Shown: positions 49,829 to 58,683 of the stretch, one piece after another
Layout: each line of letters begins with the position of its first letter
How positions within the stretch are numbered: position 1 is the stretch's first letter
Assembly (NCBI RefSeq): GCF_003697785.1
Contig: NZ_QOKZ01000003.1
Location: 310,001 to 374,000 of the forward strand
Direction: 5' to 3'
DNA length: 64,000 nucleotides
DNA from: Paracoccus alkanivorans
GTDB taxonomy: Bacteria > Pseudomonadota > Alphaproteobacteria > Rhodobacterales > Rhodobacteraceae
The notes under the pieces: generated by a model
Told to the model about the DNA's origin: nothing
Seen by the model: the letters and a program-made list of their open reading frames with translations, nothing else
The model's database searches: none
Program-made: the position numbers and the translations under genes

Positions 49829-50479
49829 TCAGAAGATCGGGTCCAGCGCAAAGGGATCAGGAGGAGTTTGCGTGGCGATGGTGCGTCCTGGCCCGTCAAG
49901 CGCGGCGATCTGTTGCGCAAGCTGGCTTATTGCCTGCGACATGGCCCTGGCTATAGCCGACGGCTGATTGCTGCTCATCGGCACGGATATATCGAAACTG
50001 CGAGCATGGTTGGTGCCTCCGCCGCTCTCTTCCGAGACAAAATAGCGACCGCTCAACCGATAGATACCGTCCGCCTGTGCCAGCGCCTTCTCTACCCGAA
50101 CCTCCAACACACGCTGCGGGGGCTCGGCGAGCGGCCATGGTTCTCCGATGACGGTCGCTCCCGAGACATTGGATATCTCGCGCGCCAACGCCATGGTGAA
50201 GCCACGTTGAGGACTATCCGCCCATAAATTGTCGGGGTTGGAGCGAACTGCGCCGTCTTCGGTCTGCCACATCACTTCCTGATCCGCAGCATATTCCGGT
50301 AGTGATACATCCTTCAGCTCCGCCGTTCCCAGCCGGTTCGGCACCTGCGCCTGCACTGCGGGAGGGTCGATCAGGAAACGCCCGGTCTTTTCCGGGTTCG
50401 AACAGGCCGCGAGCGACAGCAACACGCCCAAAAGCAACGCGGCAGGGATTCGTTCGGCGGAAATGCGTTTAATGATCAT
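49829..50479 (-). CDS. pqiC: PqiC-like outer-membrane-directed lipoprotein
   Basis: A 216-residue lipoprotein with signal peptide and lipobox (LLSLAACSN, Cys near residue 26). The domain is of the ABC-type transport auxiliary/PqiC kind, with ALAREISNVSGATVIGEPW and RVEKALAQADGIYRLSGRYF. It starts one base after pqiB and completes a pqiA-pqiB-pqiC trans-envelope lipid-transport set. Confidence 0.85.
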   Translation of the reverse strand: MIIKRISAERIPAALLLGVLLSLAACSNPEKTGRFLIDPPAVQAQVPNRLGTAELKDVSLPEYAADQEVMWQTEDGAVRSNPDNLWADSPQRGFTMALAREISNVSGATVIGEPWPLAEPPQRVLEVRVEKALAQADGIYRLSGRYFVSEESGGGTNHARSFDISVPMSSNQPSAIARAMSQAISQLAQQIAALDGPGRTIATQTPPDPFALDPIF

Positions 50480-50480
50480 G

Positions 50481-52826
50481 TCATCGTCCCAGAATGAAGG
50501 CGCGCGGATTACGTTCGATCATCCGTGCGAGCGAACCGAAGGACTCCGTCGCCCGGCGCAGCTCGCGCAGCATGTTGATTGCTTCGCTGTTGAAGGCGGA
50601 GCGGTTGCCATATGCGGCCAATACAGCATCGGCGCGCGCAGCGGTCGCCTGTAGCCGCGTGATCAGATCAGGCAGATCCTGCACTGCTTCGGCGATTTCA
50701 TCCGCCGCTACACTTGCCGAATCCAGTGCGTTGTTCAGGCTGCCCGCCGCGTTGCCCTCACGCAGATCGTTCAACAGGCCGGCCGCCGCCTCCAACGTAT
50801 CCGACAGGTTGCGCGGCAATGCCTCGGCATCCTCGCTGCCCAGCATCGCACGCAGGTCGGCCACGATACCCTCGACCTGGGTGCCGATTGCGGCAAAATC
50901 GATCTCCTTGACGCTGGCGGCAACCTCTTCGATATCGTCAACCATCGCCGGAACATCCTCGGCAGCCACCTGCACCGATTCAAAGGCGGCGGTCGCCTCG
51001 TCGATCATCTTACCCATATTGGCACCTGCACCGGATTGCTGGATTTCGGTCGCAAGCGTATCGATCTGTGACGCCGCGCTATCCAGGGTATCGACCAGGG
51101 AACTTATCTTGGCGGGCAGGGCCTCTGCCTCCGGCGTTCCGATCACGTCACGCAGATCCTGCAGGGTCGCATCCAGTTGCGCCCCGATCGAGGCGAAATC
51201 CACGTCCTGCACCGAGCCGGACGCTTTTTCCAGCGATTCGAGGATCGTGGGCAGGCGGTCTGCCGCCTTGTTCAACTTGTCGGCAATCTCGCTGGCAGAT
51301 GCCAGCGCGGTGCCCGCGTTTTCGGTCGCGCCGGAATCGCGCAGTTCCTGAACCATCTCGCGGATATCGGTCAGTGTCGTCTGCGCCTCGTCAACCGTCT
51401 TGCGCAGACTTTCCGGAAGCGCCCGCGTGTCTTGCGAACTGGTCAAAGCGGTGATGCTGTTCATCATGTCCGTTGCGGATTTCAGCACTTCCTCTATCGG
51501 CAGTTCGCCGACACGGCTCATGAATCCCTCCGCCGTCTCGGTGAAATCCGAAATATCGCCTTCGACCGCCGGGATGATCGGATAGGGCTTGGCGTCCATG
51601 TCAATCTCCGCCTCGGGGGCGGTCGGAACGTTCACCAGTTCGATCATCAACGCGCTACCGAAGAAGCCAGTGCTGGCAACGCGCGCGCGCAGCCCCGATC
51701 TGACCGAATCCTGAAGGAAAGCCAGCGCGTCCTCCGCCGTGGCATCGCTTGCCAGCCCAAGGCGACTTGGGGATATGGCTATCGTCACTTGCTGCAGTGT
51801 GACAGGTTCGGGTTCTTCCTCGACGTAAACGGCAAGATCAGTGACGGTGCCGACCTTCAGCCCGAGAAACTCGACATCCGAGCCCTTGGCGAGTCCGCCC
51901 ACGGAATTGTCGACCAGAACATTCAGGTGCAATTGCTTGGTCTCGTCCTCGACGAAAAGATTGCTCCGGGCCGTCTCCTCGTCCGGCTGAACCGTAAAGA
52001 CTTGCCCTGTCTCGACCGGCTTGCCCCCGCTGACAAGCGTATCGAAGGCGACACCACCCTGCAGAAGCGATGAAAGAGAGTTCACATTGAAGGAAACCCC
52101 GCGCGTTCCGAGTGACAGGGAGAAGCCCGAAGTATCCCAGAACACGGTCGCGCTGCTCAGGCGTTCGTCATGCGGCGCCTCGATAAAGGCATTGGCCAAT
52201 ACCCGGTCTTCGTTCTCGGACAGGCGGATATTGTCCATTCGGCCCACCTGCACGCCGCGATAAAGAACCGGCGCGCCCTCGCTGAGACCGTCGGCGCTGT
52301 CCATCTGCAGCACGATCCAGCTTCCCTCGGCATCACTGCGAACAAGGGGGGGGCGTTCCAGCCCGGTGAATTTGGTCTGCTTGCCGCTGACCTCGGCATC
52401 CCAATAGCCCTCGATGAAAGCGCCGGTCAGCACCGTGTCCAGCCGTGTCACCCCCTGCGCGGTAACCTGGGGGCGGACAATCCAGAACGTTGCCTCGTTA
52501 TCGATATATTTCGCAACATCGGGATCGACGCGCAGTTCAACACTGACCCTGGAAAGATCGGAGGTGAACTTCACCGACTCGACCTGTCCGACGGTGATCT
52601 CGCGAAAACGCAGTGTTGTTTCGCCCGGTGTGATGCCGGTCGCATCCGCGAATTCAACCTCGATCAGGGCTCCGCGATTGGCATAGGAATTCCATGCGAC
52701 CGCAAGAGTCACGACCAGTGCCAGAATGGGCACCAGCCAGATCACGTTGACTCCGGCCTGTGCCGCTCTGGTCGCGGTCTTGCGGACTGGACTTGCCGGT
52801 TTCAGCGGCGGTTGGGTATCGCTCAT
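50481..52826 (-). CDS. pqiB: PqiB-like MCE-domain protein with long helical repeat tail
   Basis: A 781-residue inner-membrane-anchored periplasmic protein. One membrane helix lies at about 27-45, then three MCE/MlaD modules (about 50-145, 160-270 and 295-400; marks include TTLRFREITVGQVESVKF and YRGVQVGRMDNIRLSE). The tail from about 430 has three copies of a helical unit of about 100 residues, with xxALPxxL at about 468, 568 and 668. E. coli PqiB is near 546 residues, so the tail is extended. It should form a tube or needle spanning the periplasm for lipid movement. Confidence 0.9.
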   Translation of the reverse strand: MSDTQPPLKPASPVRKTATRAAQAGVNVIWLVPILALVVTLAVAWNSYANRGALIEVEFADATGITPGETTLRFREITVGQVESVKFTSDLSRVSVELRVDPDVAKYIDNEATFWIVRPQVTAQGVTRLDTVLTGAFIEGYWDAEVSGKQTKFTGLERPPLVRSDAEGSWIVLQMDSADGLSEGAPVLYRGVQVGRMDNIRLSENEDRVLANAFIEAPHDERLSSATVFWDTSGFSLSLGTRGVSFNVNSLSSLLQGGVAFDTLVSGGKPVETGQVFTVQPDEETARSNLFVEDETKQLHLNVLVDNSVGGLAKGSDVEFLGLKVGTVTDLAVYVEEEPEPVTLQQVTIAISPSRLGLASDATAEDALAFLQDSVRSGLRARVASTGFFGSALMIELVNVPTAPEAEIDMDAKPYPIIPAVEGDISDFTETAEGFMSRVGELPIEEVLKSATDMMNSITALTSSQDTRALPESLRKTVDEAQTTLTDIREMVQELRDSGATENAGTALASASEIADKLNKAADRLPTILESLEKASGSVQDVDFASIGAQLDATLQDLRDVIGTPEAEALPAKISSLVDTLDSAASQIDTLATEIQQSGAGANMGKMIDEATAAFESVQVAAEDVPAMVDDIEEVAASVKEIDFAAIGTQVEGIVADLRAMLGSEDAEALPRNLSDTLEAAAGLLNDLREGNAAGSLNNALDSASVAADEIAEAVQDLPDLITRLQATAARADAVLAAYGNRSAFNSEAINMLRELRRATESFGSLARMIERNPRAFILGR

Positions 52827-53515
52827 TCTGCCTGTGATTCCTGCCCGTCGTTCTTGTTTTCGCGGCTACGCAACGGAAGCCCGCGCCAGATCAGTCTTGG
52901 ATCGAAACTTTGCGCCGAAAGCATCGTGAAAGCAACTGACAGGGCAAAGGAAACCGCGGCAGGGCCTGGATGAATCGAGGCAACGAAACCCAATTGCACA
53001 AGCGCCGACAGGATCGCGACCACGAAAACGTCGATCATCGACCAGCGCCCGATGAATTCGACAACCTCGTAGACCTTCAGCCGGGTATGCGCCTGTTCGG
53101 CCGTGGCGGGCTTTCCCGCGACCAGCGCCAGCCAACTGATCGCCACGAACTTGGCTATCGGAACGATGATGGATGCGACGAACACGACTGCCGCGATATC
53201 ATAGCTGCCGTGATGGATCAGTTCCACCACGCCTTCGAGAATGGTTGCTTCGGAACTACCCTGCAAACCGGCGAAGGTCTGCGTGCTCATCATCGGGAAG
53301 ATATTGGCCGGGATATAGGTTATGATGCCCGCGCACAGCCAGGCCCAGACATATTGCAGCTTCCTCCGGTCCGGGGGGGACAGATGTTCGCCGCAGCGAG
53401 CGCAGGTTTTCTGTTCGGCCGGCCAGACCCGGCCGCAACTGTGGCAGCCAAGCAGTCCGGCGCGATGCGCGGTGAGGACGGGTCCACTGCCGCGCAGATC
53501 CGATGCGCCGCTCAT
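52823..53515 (-). CDS. pqiA: PqiA-family membrane protein, second half-size copy
   Basis: A 230-residue inner-membrane protein. It begins with a zinc-ribbon-like pair (CHSCGRVWPAEQKTCARCG), then about four membrane spans with FPMMSTQTFAGLQGSSEAT and GRWSMIDVFVVAILSALVQL. The family core appears once, while E. coli PqiA has it twice in one chain. It overlaps both neighbours by four bases. It probably pairs with the upstream copy to rebuild a full PqiA. Confidence 0.87.
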   Translation of the reverse strand: MSGASDLRGSGPVLTAHRAGLLGCHSCGRVWPAEQKTCARCGEHLSPPDRRKLQYVWAWLCAGIITYIPANIFPMMSTQTFAGLQGSSEATILEGVVELIHHGSYDIAAVVFVASIIVPIAKFVAISWLALVAGKPATAEQAHTRLKVYEVVEFIGRWSMIDVFVVAILSALVQLGFVASIHPGPAAVSFALSVAFTMLSAQSFDPRLIWRGLPLRSRENKNDGQESQAE

Positions 53516-54216
53516 GACCGCACCGTTTCGGGCTTCGGGGCCTCGACCAGTTCACGGCCATCCGTCTTGCCGCCGCTATCCTCGATCGCGTCCCAGATTG
53601 TCGCCTGGCACATGAATCCACGCGAGGCGAGGTTGACGAATATCAGGGCACAAAAGGCCCAGAATGCGGGACCGAGATGCACACTTGCCAGCCCCGCGAC
53701 CTTAACCAGCGCAACCGAGGTGCCGATGACGAATATCTCGGCCATCGACCATGGGCGGAGATGTTCAGAGATACGAAAGGCCGTGGCTGCGTGACGATGT
53801 GCGGGTCTGCCCTGGGCAAGCGGCACCAGCGTATAAAGCAGCAGGAACGACCGCAGAACCGGCAGGCCGACGATCATGATCAGCACCGCCAGCACCAGCG
53901 GCAACAATATGCCTTCTGCAAAGGCCAGCGCTACACCGAACAGCGACGTCGCATTGCCAAAACCCATCCGCGATATTTCAAGGAAAGGGAAAAAGACCGC
54001 GCCCAGCATCAGCACCATCGACGTGAATGCCAGCGCGATAAGTTGCACGAATGCCCCGCTGCGCGGATTGGCCAGAACTGTCCCGCACCGGACACAACGC
54101 GCGGTTTCGCCTGCTGTGAGCTCTTTCTCGACATGCAGGGCATCGCAGCGCGGACAGGCTATCAGCCCCCTGCCGGTCCGAAGATCGTATGTACCCTCAT
54201 GATCCATCATACTCAT
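53512..54216 (-). CDS. pqiA: PqiA-family membrane protein, first half-size copy
   Basis: A half-size PqiA of about 234 residues. Zinc-ribbon cysteines are in IACPRCDALH and ARCVRCGTVLA, followed by about four spans; LRPWSMAEIFVIGTSVALVK corresponds to the GRWSMIDVF core of the second copy. I start at MSMMDHEGTYD (54216); an upstream extension of 11 codons has no ribosome site. First gene of pqiA1-pqiA2-pqiB-pqiC. Confidence 0.86.
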   Translation of the reverse strand: MSMMDHEGTYDLRTGRGLIACPRCDALHVEKELTAGETARCVRCGTVLANPRSGAFVQLIALAFTSMVLMLGAVFFPFLEISRMGFGNATSLFGVALAFAEGILLPLVLAVLIMIVGLPVLRSFLLLYTLVPLAQGRPAHRHAATAFRISEHLRPWSMAEIFVIGTSVALVKVAGLASVHLGPAFWAFCALIFVNLASRGFMCQATIWDAIEDSGGKTDGRELVEAPKPETVRS

Positions 54217-54283
54217 CAAAATAAACTGACCGCGCGCTTGTGCAACCATGCCTTGGGGACCGGGTCAAGTGTTTCCGGAGATG

Positions 54284-56080
54284 TCAGTGCCGCGCGCCGT
54301 CCCGCGCGGCCGACGTCAGCACTATTTTCTTGACATCCGGCTGAATATTCGGCTTGGGCGCCTCGATCCGGAAGGGCAAGCGCATCACGAATGTATTTCC
54401 CTCCTCTCCGAAACTGGCTTCACCTTCAAGCTGGGTCGAGAATGCCTCGATCAGCTGGCTGCCAAGGCCGGTTCCCTCGGCCTCGTTCTCTCGCCCGCCG
54501 ATGGAGTTCACGATTTCCAGAACTCCCCTGTCCCTTTCGACCTTGGTCAGGCTTACCCGCACCCATGCCGCGCTTTCGCCATCGGGCTTGCCGGCATATT
54601 TCAGGGCATTTGTAAAAGCCTCGGTCGCCAGTAGCGACAACGGAACCGCCTGATCGGGAAGCAATGTCAGGGGTTCAAGCTTGGTATCGACCCTCAGATT
54701 CGATCCGGGTTCGACCGATACATTCACCATCTGGTTGATGATGTCACCCAGAAGCCGGTCTGCCTCGACCGCATCGAGATGCTCGGCCTGGTAGAGATTG
54801 CGATAGATCGTGGCAAGCGCCGCCACCCGATCCTGGACCGAGCGCAGAACGCGCTTGGCGTCGTTATCCTCGATAACGCGGCTTTGCATGTTTATGATCG
54901 AACCGATCAGCTGAAGATTGTTCTTCACCCGGTGATGAAGCTCTTTCAGCAGCACGGTCTTTTCGGTAACCGCAGCCTCCATCGCTTCTTCGTCGCGGAT
55001 CAGGATGCGAGCCATGTTGTGGAATGTCTGGCTGACATCGGCGATCTCCGTCGGCGCGTCGGACAGAACCGGCGGGGCGATATTCCGGTTGCCGATCGCA
55101 AAACGGCGCATCTGGCCACGAAGCTCGCTGATATGGCGCAGGACGAGGCGGAATACCGCGAAATAGGCAACCGCAAGCGATACCAGCCACAGGGTAACGG
55201 GGAACAGAACCGCCCCGAAACGCGACAATTGCAGGACTCCGATCCCGGCTATTTTCGGGCTCCAGCTACCAAGCGCATAGACCAGGCCCGGCACAACCGG
55301 AACCACGGTAAAAACCCGTAATTCTCCTGAATTCGAGTAGTCTCGGAAGGTCGTCTCGGTCTTTGACAGCAGGCTGACCAAATCCGTTCCCTGCGGAAGG
55401 ATGTCGGTGGCGCTGTCGCTAGAGCTGCTGTCTGCGGTCAGGATCTCGCCCCGATGGTTGAAGGTCGCGATCTTCGCGCCCTCCGTGCCGAAGCTGATCG
55501 AGTGGGTCGAGCGCAGAAGTTCATGAGTCAATGCTACGGCTATATATCCAAGCAATTCGCGATCGCGGTAAAGCGGCTGCATCACCTGGACCACGGAATA
55601 ATCGCCGCCCGGTCCCGTATCCAGCGACGTAACCAGCGTTCCCGGTTCTGCAACGAATTTTTCATGGGCCGGGGAAAAACGCAGATCAGTGACGCCGGCG
55701 GAACCCGGGTTGGAATTACAGGTGCTAAGCCCGTTCATCGGCACGAAGCCCGCATAAACATAGGTTGCACTGCGTTCAATGAAGTTTCGCATGAGATCGG
55801 AGCAGCTTCGCTGCTGATCCATGGCGTCCAGCACGCCCGGACCCAGGGCATCGGCCGATCCCAGGGCACTTTGCAAAAGCGCCCGCTCACCTGCGGCTGC
55901 GGAAGCGGTCCGGCCCAGGATTGCGATCTCGGCGCTACGCTCCGCTTCGCGTGACAGGTTCAGGTTCTGGACCAGTGAAATCAGGCCAATCGGAAGAATC
56001 GCAACCGAAAGCAGCGTACCAAGGCGAAAGCCAAGCCGCTTGGTGAATTCCAGCCGTTCGGTCAGGCGTCGCAGGAGCAC
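54284..56080 (-). CDS. HWE/HisKA_2-type sensor histidine kinase of the general stress locus
   Basis: A 598-residue membrane kinase. One helix lies near 22-42, a periplasmic sensor region of about 240 residues follows, and a second helix lies at about 285-312 with a HAMP-like stretch. The phospho-acceptor motif is LLKELHHRVKNNLQLIGSII, then an ATPase domain with ATEAFTNALKYA and GTGLGSQLIEAF. HisKA_2 kinases of this locus phosphorylate PhyR. It starts 13 bases after ecfG, so it is likely co-transcribed with nepR-ecfG. The sensed signal is unknown. Confidence 0.87.
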   Translation of the reverse strand: MLLRRLTERLEFTKRLGFRLGTLLSVAILPIGLISLVQNLNLSREAERSAEIAILGRTASAAAGERALLQSALGSADALGPGVLDAMDQQRSCSDLMRNFIERSATYVYAGFVPMNGLSTCNSNPGSAGVTDLRFSPAHEKFVAEPGTLVTSLDTGPGGDYSVVQVMQPLYRDRELLGYIAVALTHELLRSTHSISFGTEGAKIATFNHRGEILTADSSSSDSATDILPQGTDLVSLLSKTETTFRDYSNSGELRVFTVVPVVPGLVYALGSWSPKIAGIGVLQLSRFGAVLFPVTLWLVSLAVAYFAVFRLVLRHISELRGQMRRFAIGNRNIAPPVLSDAPTEIADVSQTFHNMARILIRDEEAMEAAVTEKTVLLKELHHRVKNNLQLIGSIINMQSRVIEDNDAKRVLRSVQDRVAALATIYRNLYQAEHLDAVEADRLLGDIINQMVNVSVEPGSNLRVDTKLEPLTLLPDQAVPLSLLATEAFTNALKYAGKPDGESAAWVRVSLTKVERDRGVLEIVNSIGGRENEAEGTGLGSQLIEAFSTQLEGEASFGEEGNTFVMRLPFRIEAPKPNIQPDVKKIVLTSAARDGARH

Positions 56081-56093
56081 CGCTTGGCCAGCG

Positions 56094-56693
56094 TCAACGG
56101 CGCACGGGTTGATTCGGTGCCATCACGGCAAGAGTGACCTGATCATTCATGCTAAACTCTTCATTCTCTTCCAGATGCAGCAGTTCGGCCAATTTGCGCC
56201 GACCGCGATTTGCACGCGACTTCACGGTTCCGATAGCCACCCCGGTCATCTCGGCGACTTCCTCGTAAGAAAAACCCGAAGCACCTACGAGAATCAATGC
56301 CTCGCGCTGTTCGTCCGGCAGTTGCTCGAATGCCACACGGAAATCGCGTAGTGCAAGGCGTCCGTCATGTTCCGGGCGCTCCGAAAGCCGCGCAGCATGA
56401 ATGCCGTCGCTGTCGCTGACCTCCCGCTTGGTCTTGCGGCGCGCGGAATAGAAAGTGTTGCGCAGGATCGTGAAAAGCCAAGCCCGCAGGTTGGTTCCGG
56501 CCTGGAATTTATCCATATTTGTCCAAGCCTTGACGATAGTGTCCTGCACAAGATCGTCCGCTGACGCACCTTCGCGGGTCAGCGACAGCGCAAAGGCGCG
56601 CAACGCGGGAAGATGATTGACCAGTTCATCGCGCGGATCGGACTGGGCGATGGCGTCTTTGCGCTCACCGCCGGATTTATCGGCAGGTACCAT
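56094..56693 (-). CDS. ecfG: EcfG-family general stress sigma factor
   Basis: ECF sigma factor of 199 residues. Region 2 contains TREGASADDLVQDTIVKAW and region 4 contains EEVAEMTGVAIGTVKSRANR. It directs the alphaproteobacterial general stress response and is held inactive by NepR. The ATG at 56693 lies three bases after the nepR stop, with AGGAG inside the nepR end, so the pair is translationally linked. A likely autoregulated promoter lies upstream of nepR. Confidence 0.92.
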   Translation of the reverse strand: MVPADKSGGERKDAIAQSDPRDELVNHLPALRAFALSLTREGASADDLVQDTIVKAWTNMDKFQAGTNLRAWLFTILRNTFYSARRKTKREVSDSDGIHAARLSERPEHDGRLALRDFRVAFEQLPDEQREALILVGASGFSYEEVAEMTGVAIGTVKSRANRGRRKLAELLHLEENEEFSMNDQVTLAVMAPNQPVRR

Positions 56694-56696
56694 ATG

Positions 56697-56843
56697 TTAC
56701 TCCTGCTCGCGCAGCTTTTGCAGCAATTCAAGAAAACGATCGGGAATTTCGTCGGAGCTGTCCTGTTCATACACCCGTCGCAAGTTTTCATCGATCTGCT
56801 TCTGGATCGCGTCCCTGCGATTGTCTTCTCTCTTAGGTGTCAT
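56697..56843 (-). CDS. nepR: Anti-sigma factor NepR
   Basis: A 48-residue helical protein, MTPKREDNRRDAIQKQIDEN followed by LRRVYEQDSSDEIPDRFLEL. The QIDENLRRVYE and IPDRFLELLQKLR helices are the two NepR contacts that bind EcfG and phosphorylated PhyR. The start at 56843 gives the family length; longer extensions of the frame run across the divergent promoter and into phyR. First gene of the stress operon. Confidence 0.92.
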   Translation of the reverse strand: MTPKREDNRRDAIQKQIDENLRRVYEQDSSDEIPDRFLELLQKLREQE

Positions 56844-56882
56844 CTTTTCGTTAGCCCCGGTAATCTTGTGCGCCACCTCTCC

Positions 56883-56908
56883 AACATGTAGGGGTGGATG
56901 ATGGTTCC
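56883..56908 (-). promoter_or_regulatory. EcfG-type promoter of nepR-ecfG
   Basis: On the minus strand GGAAC (56908-56904), a 17-base spacer and TGTT (56886-56883) match the EcfG consensus GGAAC-N17-CGTT at all but one base. The start of transcription would fall near 56876, leaving a leader of about 33 bases before nepR. This supports positive autoregulation. Confidence 0.7.
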
Positions 56909-56939
56909 GTGCAACCTGAGAAATTTGAGGATAGACGTC

Positions 56940-57743
56940 ATGTCCGCTGCTAATCTTGCCCAATCCGTCGGGCGCGAGCTTCCGTATCTGCGCCGATATG
57001 CACGCGCATTGACCGGCAGTCAGAAGGCAGGCGACAACTATGCCGCCGCGACCCTTGAGGCCATACTTTCCGATCGCTCGGTACTCGACGGCGAGACCGA
57101 CACGCGGATCGGCCTGTTCCGCGCCTTTCATGCAATCTGGCAGAGCTCCGGCCAGCCGGTCGAGGAAAGCGGGTTGTCGTCGCGGGAAAAAGGCGCCCAG
57201 GACCGTCTGCGCAAGCTCACCCCGAACTCCCGGGAAGCCCTGCTTTTGCGGACCATCGAAGAGCTGCGCTACGATCAGATCGCCCATATCATGGATATCG
57301 GCCAGCCCGAGGCGGAAGAACTGGTTCAAATCGCCCTGAACGAGATGAGCGATGCGATAGCGGGCCGGGTCATGGTGATCGAGGACGAAACCATCATCGC
57401 CATGGATCTCAAGGGCATCGTCCAGGCAATGGGGCATGACGTCACCGGTATCGCCCGCACCCATTCCGCCGCCATCGAACTGGCCGGAAACGAGCGTCCT
57501 GACCTGATACTTGCCGATATTCAGCTTGCCGACGGATCCTCGGGGATCGACGCGGTCAATGACCTGCTGCGAGATCTTGGAGAAGTGCCGGTGATCTTCA
57601 TCACCGCTTTCCCGGATCGTCTGCTGACCGGGGACCGACCCGAGCCTGCTTTCCTTATCTCGAAGCCTTATAGCGAGGAACAGGTCCGCTCGGCCGTCTC
57701 CCAGGCAATGTTCTTTGCCACGACGGAAGGGCTGGAGGTCTAG
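56940..57743 (+). CDS. phyR: PhyR anti-anti-sigma response regulator
   Basis: A 267-residue protein joining an N-terminal EcfG-like pseudo-sigma domain (LAQSVGRELPYLRRYARAL to about residue 130) to a C-terminal receiver domain. The receiver has VMVIEDETIIAMDL, the phospho-acceptor Asp in LILADIQLADGSSG (about residue 194) and the conserved Lys in FLISKPYS. When phosphorylated it binds NepR and frees EcfG. The start MSAANLAQSVG at 56940 is preferred over an upstream ATG 14 codons earlier that lies in the promoter region. Confidence 0.93.
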   Translation: MSAANLAQSVGRELPYLRRYARALTGSQKAGDNYAAATLEAILSDRSVLDGETDTRIGLFRAFHAIWQSSGQPVEESGLSSREKGAQDRLRKLTPNSREALLLRTIEELRYDQIAHIMDIGQPEAEELVQIALNEMSDAIAGRVMVIEDETIIAMDLKGIVQAMGHDVTGIARTHSAAIELAGNERPDLILADIQLADGSSGIDAVNDLLRDLGEVPVIFITAFPDRLLTGDRPEPAFLISKPYSEEQVRSAVSQAMFFATTEGLEV

Positions 57744-57755
57744 GCGAATACAGGT

Positions 57756-58628
57756 TCAATCCGCATCGATGGACAGCCGCGCCTCGCGCACGGCAATCAG
57801 GCGTTTGCGATGGGCGAGTTCGATGTTGATCACCGCGCCCAGCAGCACTGAAAAGCCCGCGAGATAGAACCACATCAGCAATGCAACCACCGTGCCGATG
57901 GAGCCGTAGATTCGGTTATAGCTGTTGAAGCTGCCAAGATAGGCGGAAAAGCCGATGGAGGCCGCCGCCCATAGCAGCGCGGCAAACAACCCGCCCCAGG
58001 TCAGCAAAGGTGTTCGCCGCGCTCTCACATTCGGGCCGTAGCGGTAGATGATACCGATCCCCAGAATGACCAGCACAAACATCCCGGCCCAGGGCAATGC
58101 AGTCAGCAGCCAGGCCCTGATCGGCGCAAGAACCATGAAATTCAACAGGATCGGTACAATGACGATCGTGGCCATCCCGGCCAGCGATATTCCGACGATC
58201 GCCAATGTCAGAAGATATGCCCGGATAAAGGCAAAGATCGTCGAGCGCCGGCGTACGCCATGCGCGGCGTTCAGTCCACGTATCAATGCATCGACACCAG
58301 CGCGCGCTGAAATAGTGGCAATCAGGAATGAGATCAGGGAGGTCCATCCGATGGAGGTTCGTCCCGCCGCAGTCAGCGATCTTATCTGCGTGTCGATAAT
58401 TTCCGCCGCACCATCCGGCAGGAATTCATGCGCGACCTCCACGTAAGTCATGATGACGTTCGGATCGAACCAGAGGCTCCAGAGCGCTATGATCGCGGCC
58501 AGACCCGGAAATACCGCGAACATGGCGTAGAAAGCCACTCCTGCAGCGATGAGGCCCATGTGGCTCCTGTCCATACGATCGAAGACCGCTCGCCAGAATA
58601 ACCAGAACTCTCGGAACACATACAACAT
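57756..58628 (-). CDS. YihY/BrkB-family inner-membrane protein
   Basis: A 290-residue membrane protein with about six helices. The N terminus MLYVFREFWLFWRAVFDRM and the region GVAFYAMFAVFPGLAAIIAL are characteristic of the YihY (formerly misnamed RNase BN) family. The start at 58628 follows AGGAAAGG; an extension of 38 codons into the dnaQ 3' end is unlikely. It converges on phyR with a 12-base gap. The function of the family is not settled. Confidence 0.88.
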   Translation of the reverse strand: MLYVFREFWLFWRAVFDRMDRSHMGLIAAGVAFYAMFAVFPGLAAIIALWSLWFDPNVIMTYVEVAHEFLPDGAAEIIDTQIRSLTAAGRTSIGWTSLISFLIATISARAGVDALIRGLNAAHGVRRRSTIFAFIRAYLLTLAIVGISLAGMATIVIVPILLNFMVLAPIRAWLLTALPWAGMFVLVILGIGIIYRYGPNVRARRTPLLTWGGLFAALLWAAASIGFSAYLGSFNSYNRIYGSIGTVVALLMWFYLAGFSVLLGAVINIELAHRKRLIAVREARLSIDAD

Positions 58629-58683
58629 TGGCCTTTCCTCAAATTTGCGTCTGATGAGATCCGAAAACGGATCCGACGCGATC

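Noticed and set aside
56697..57464. Long version of nepR (255 codons) starting inside phyR
   Set aside because: Only the last 48 codons match NepR; the rest is antisense to phyR and crosses the divergent promoter.
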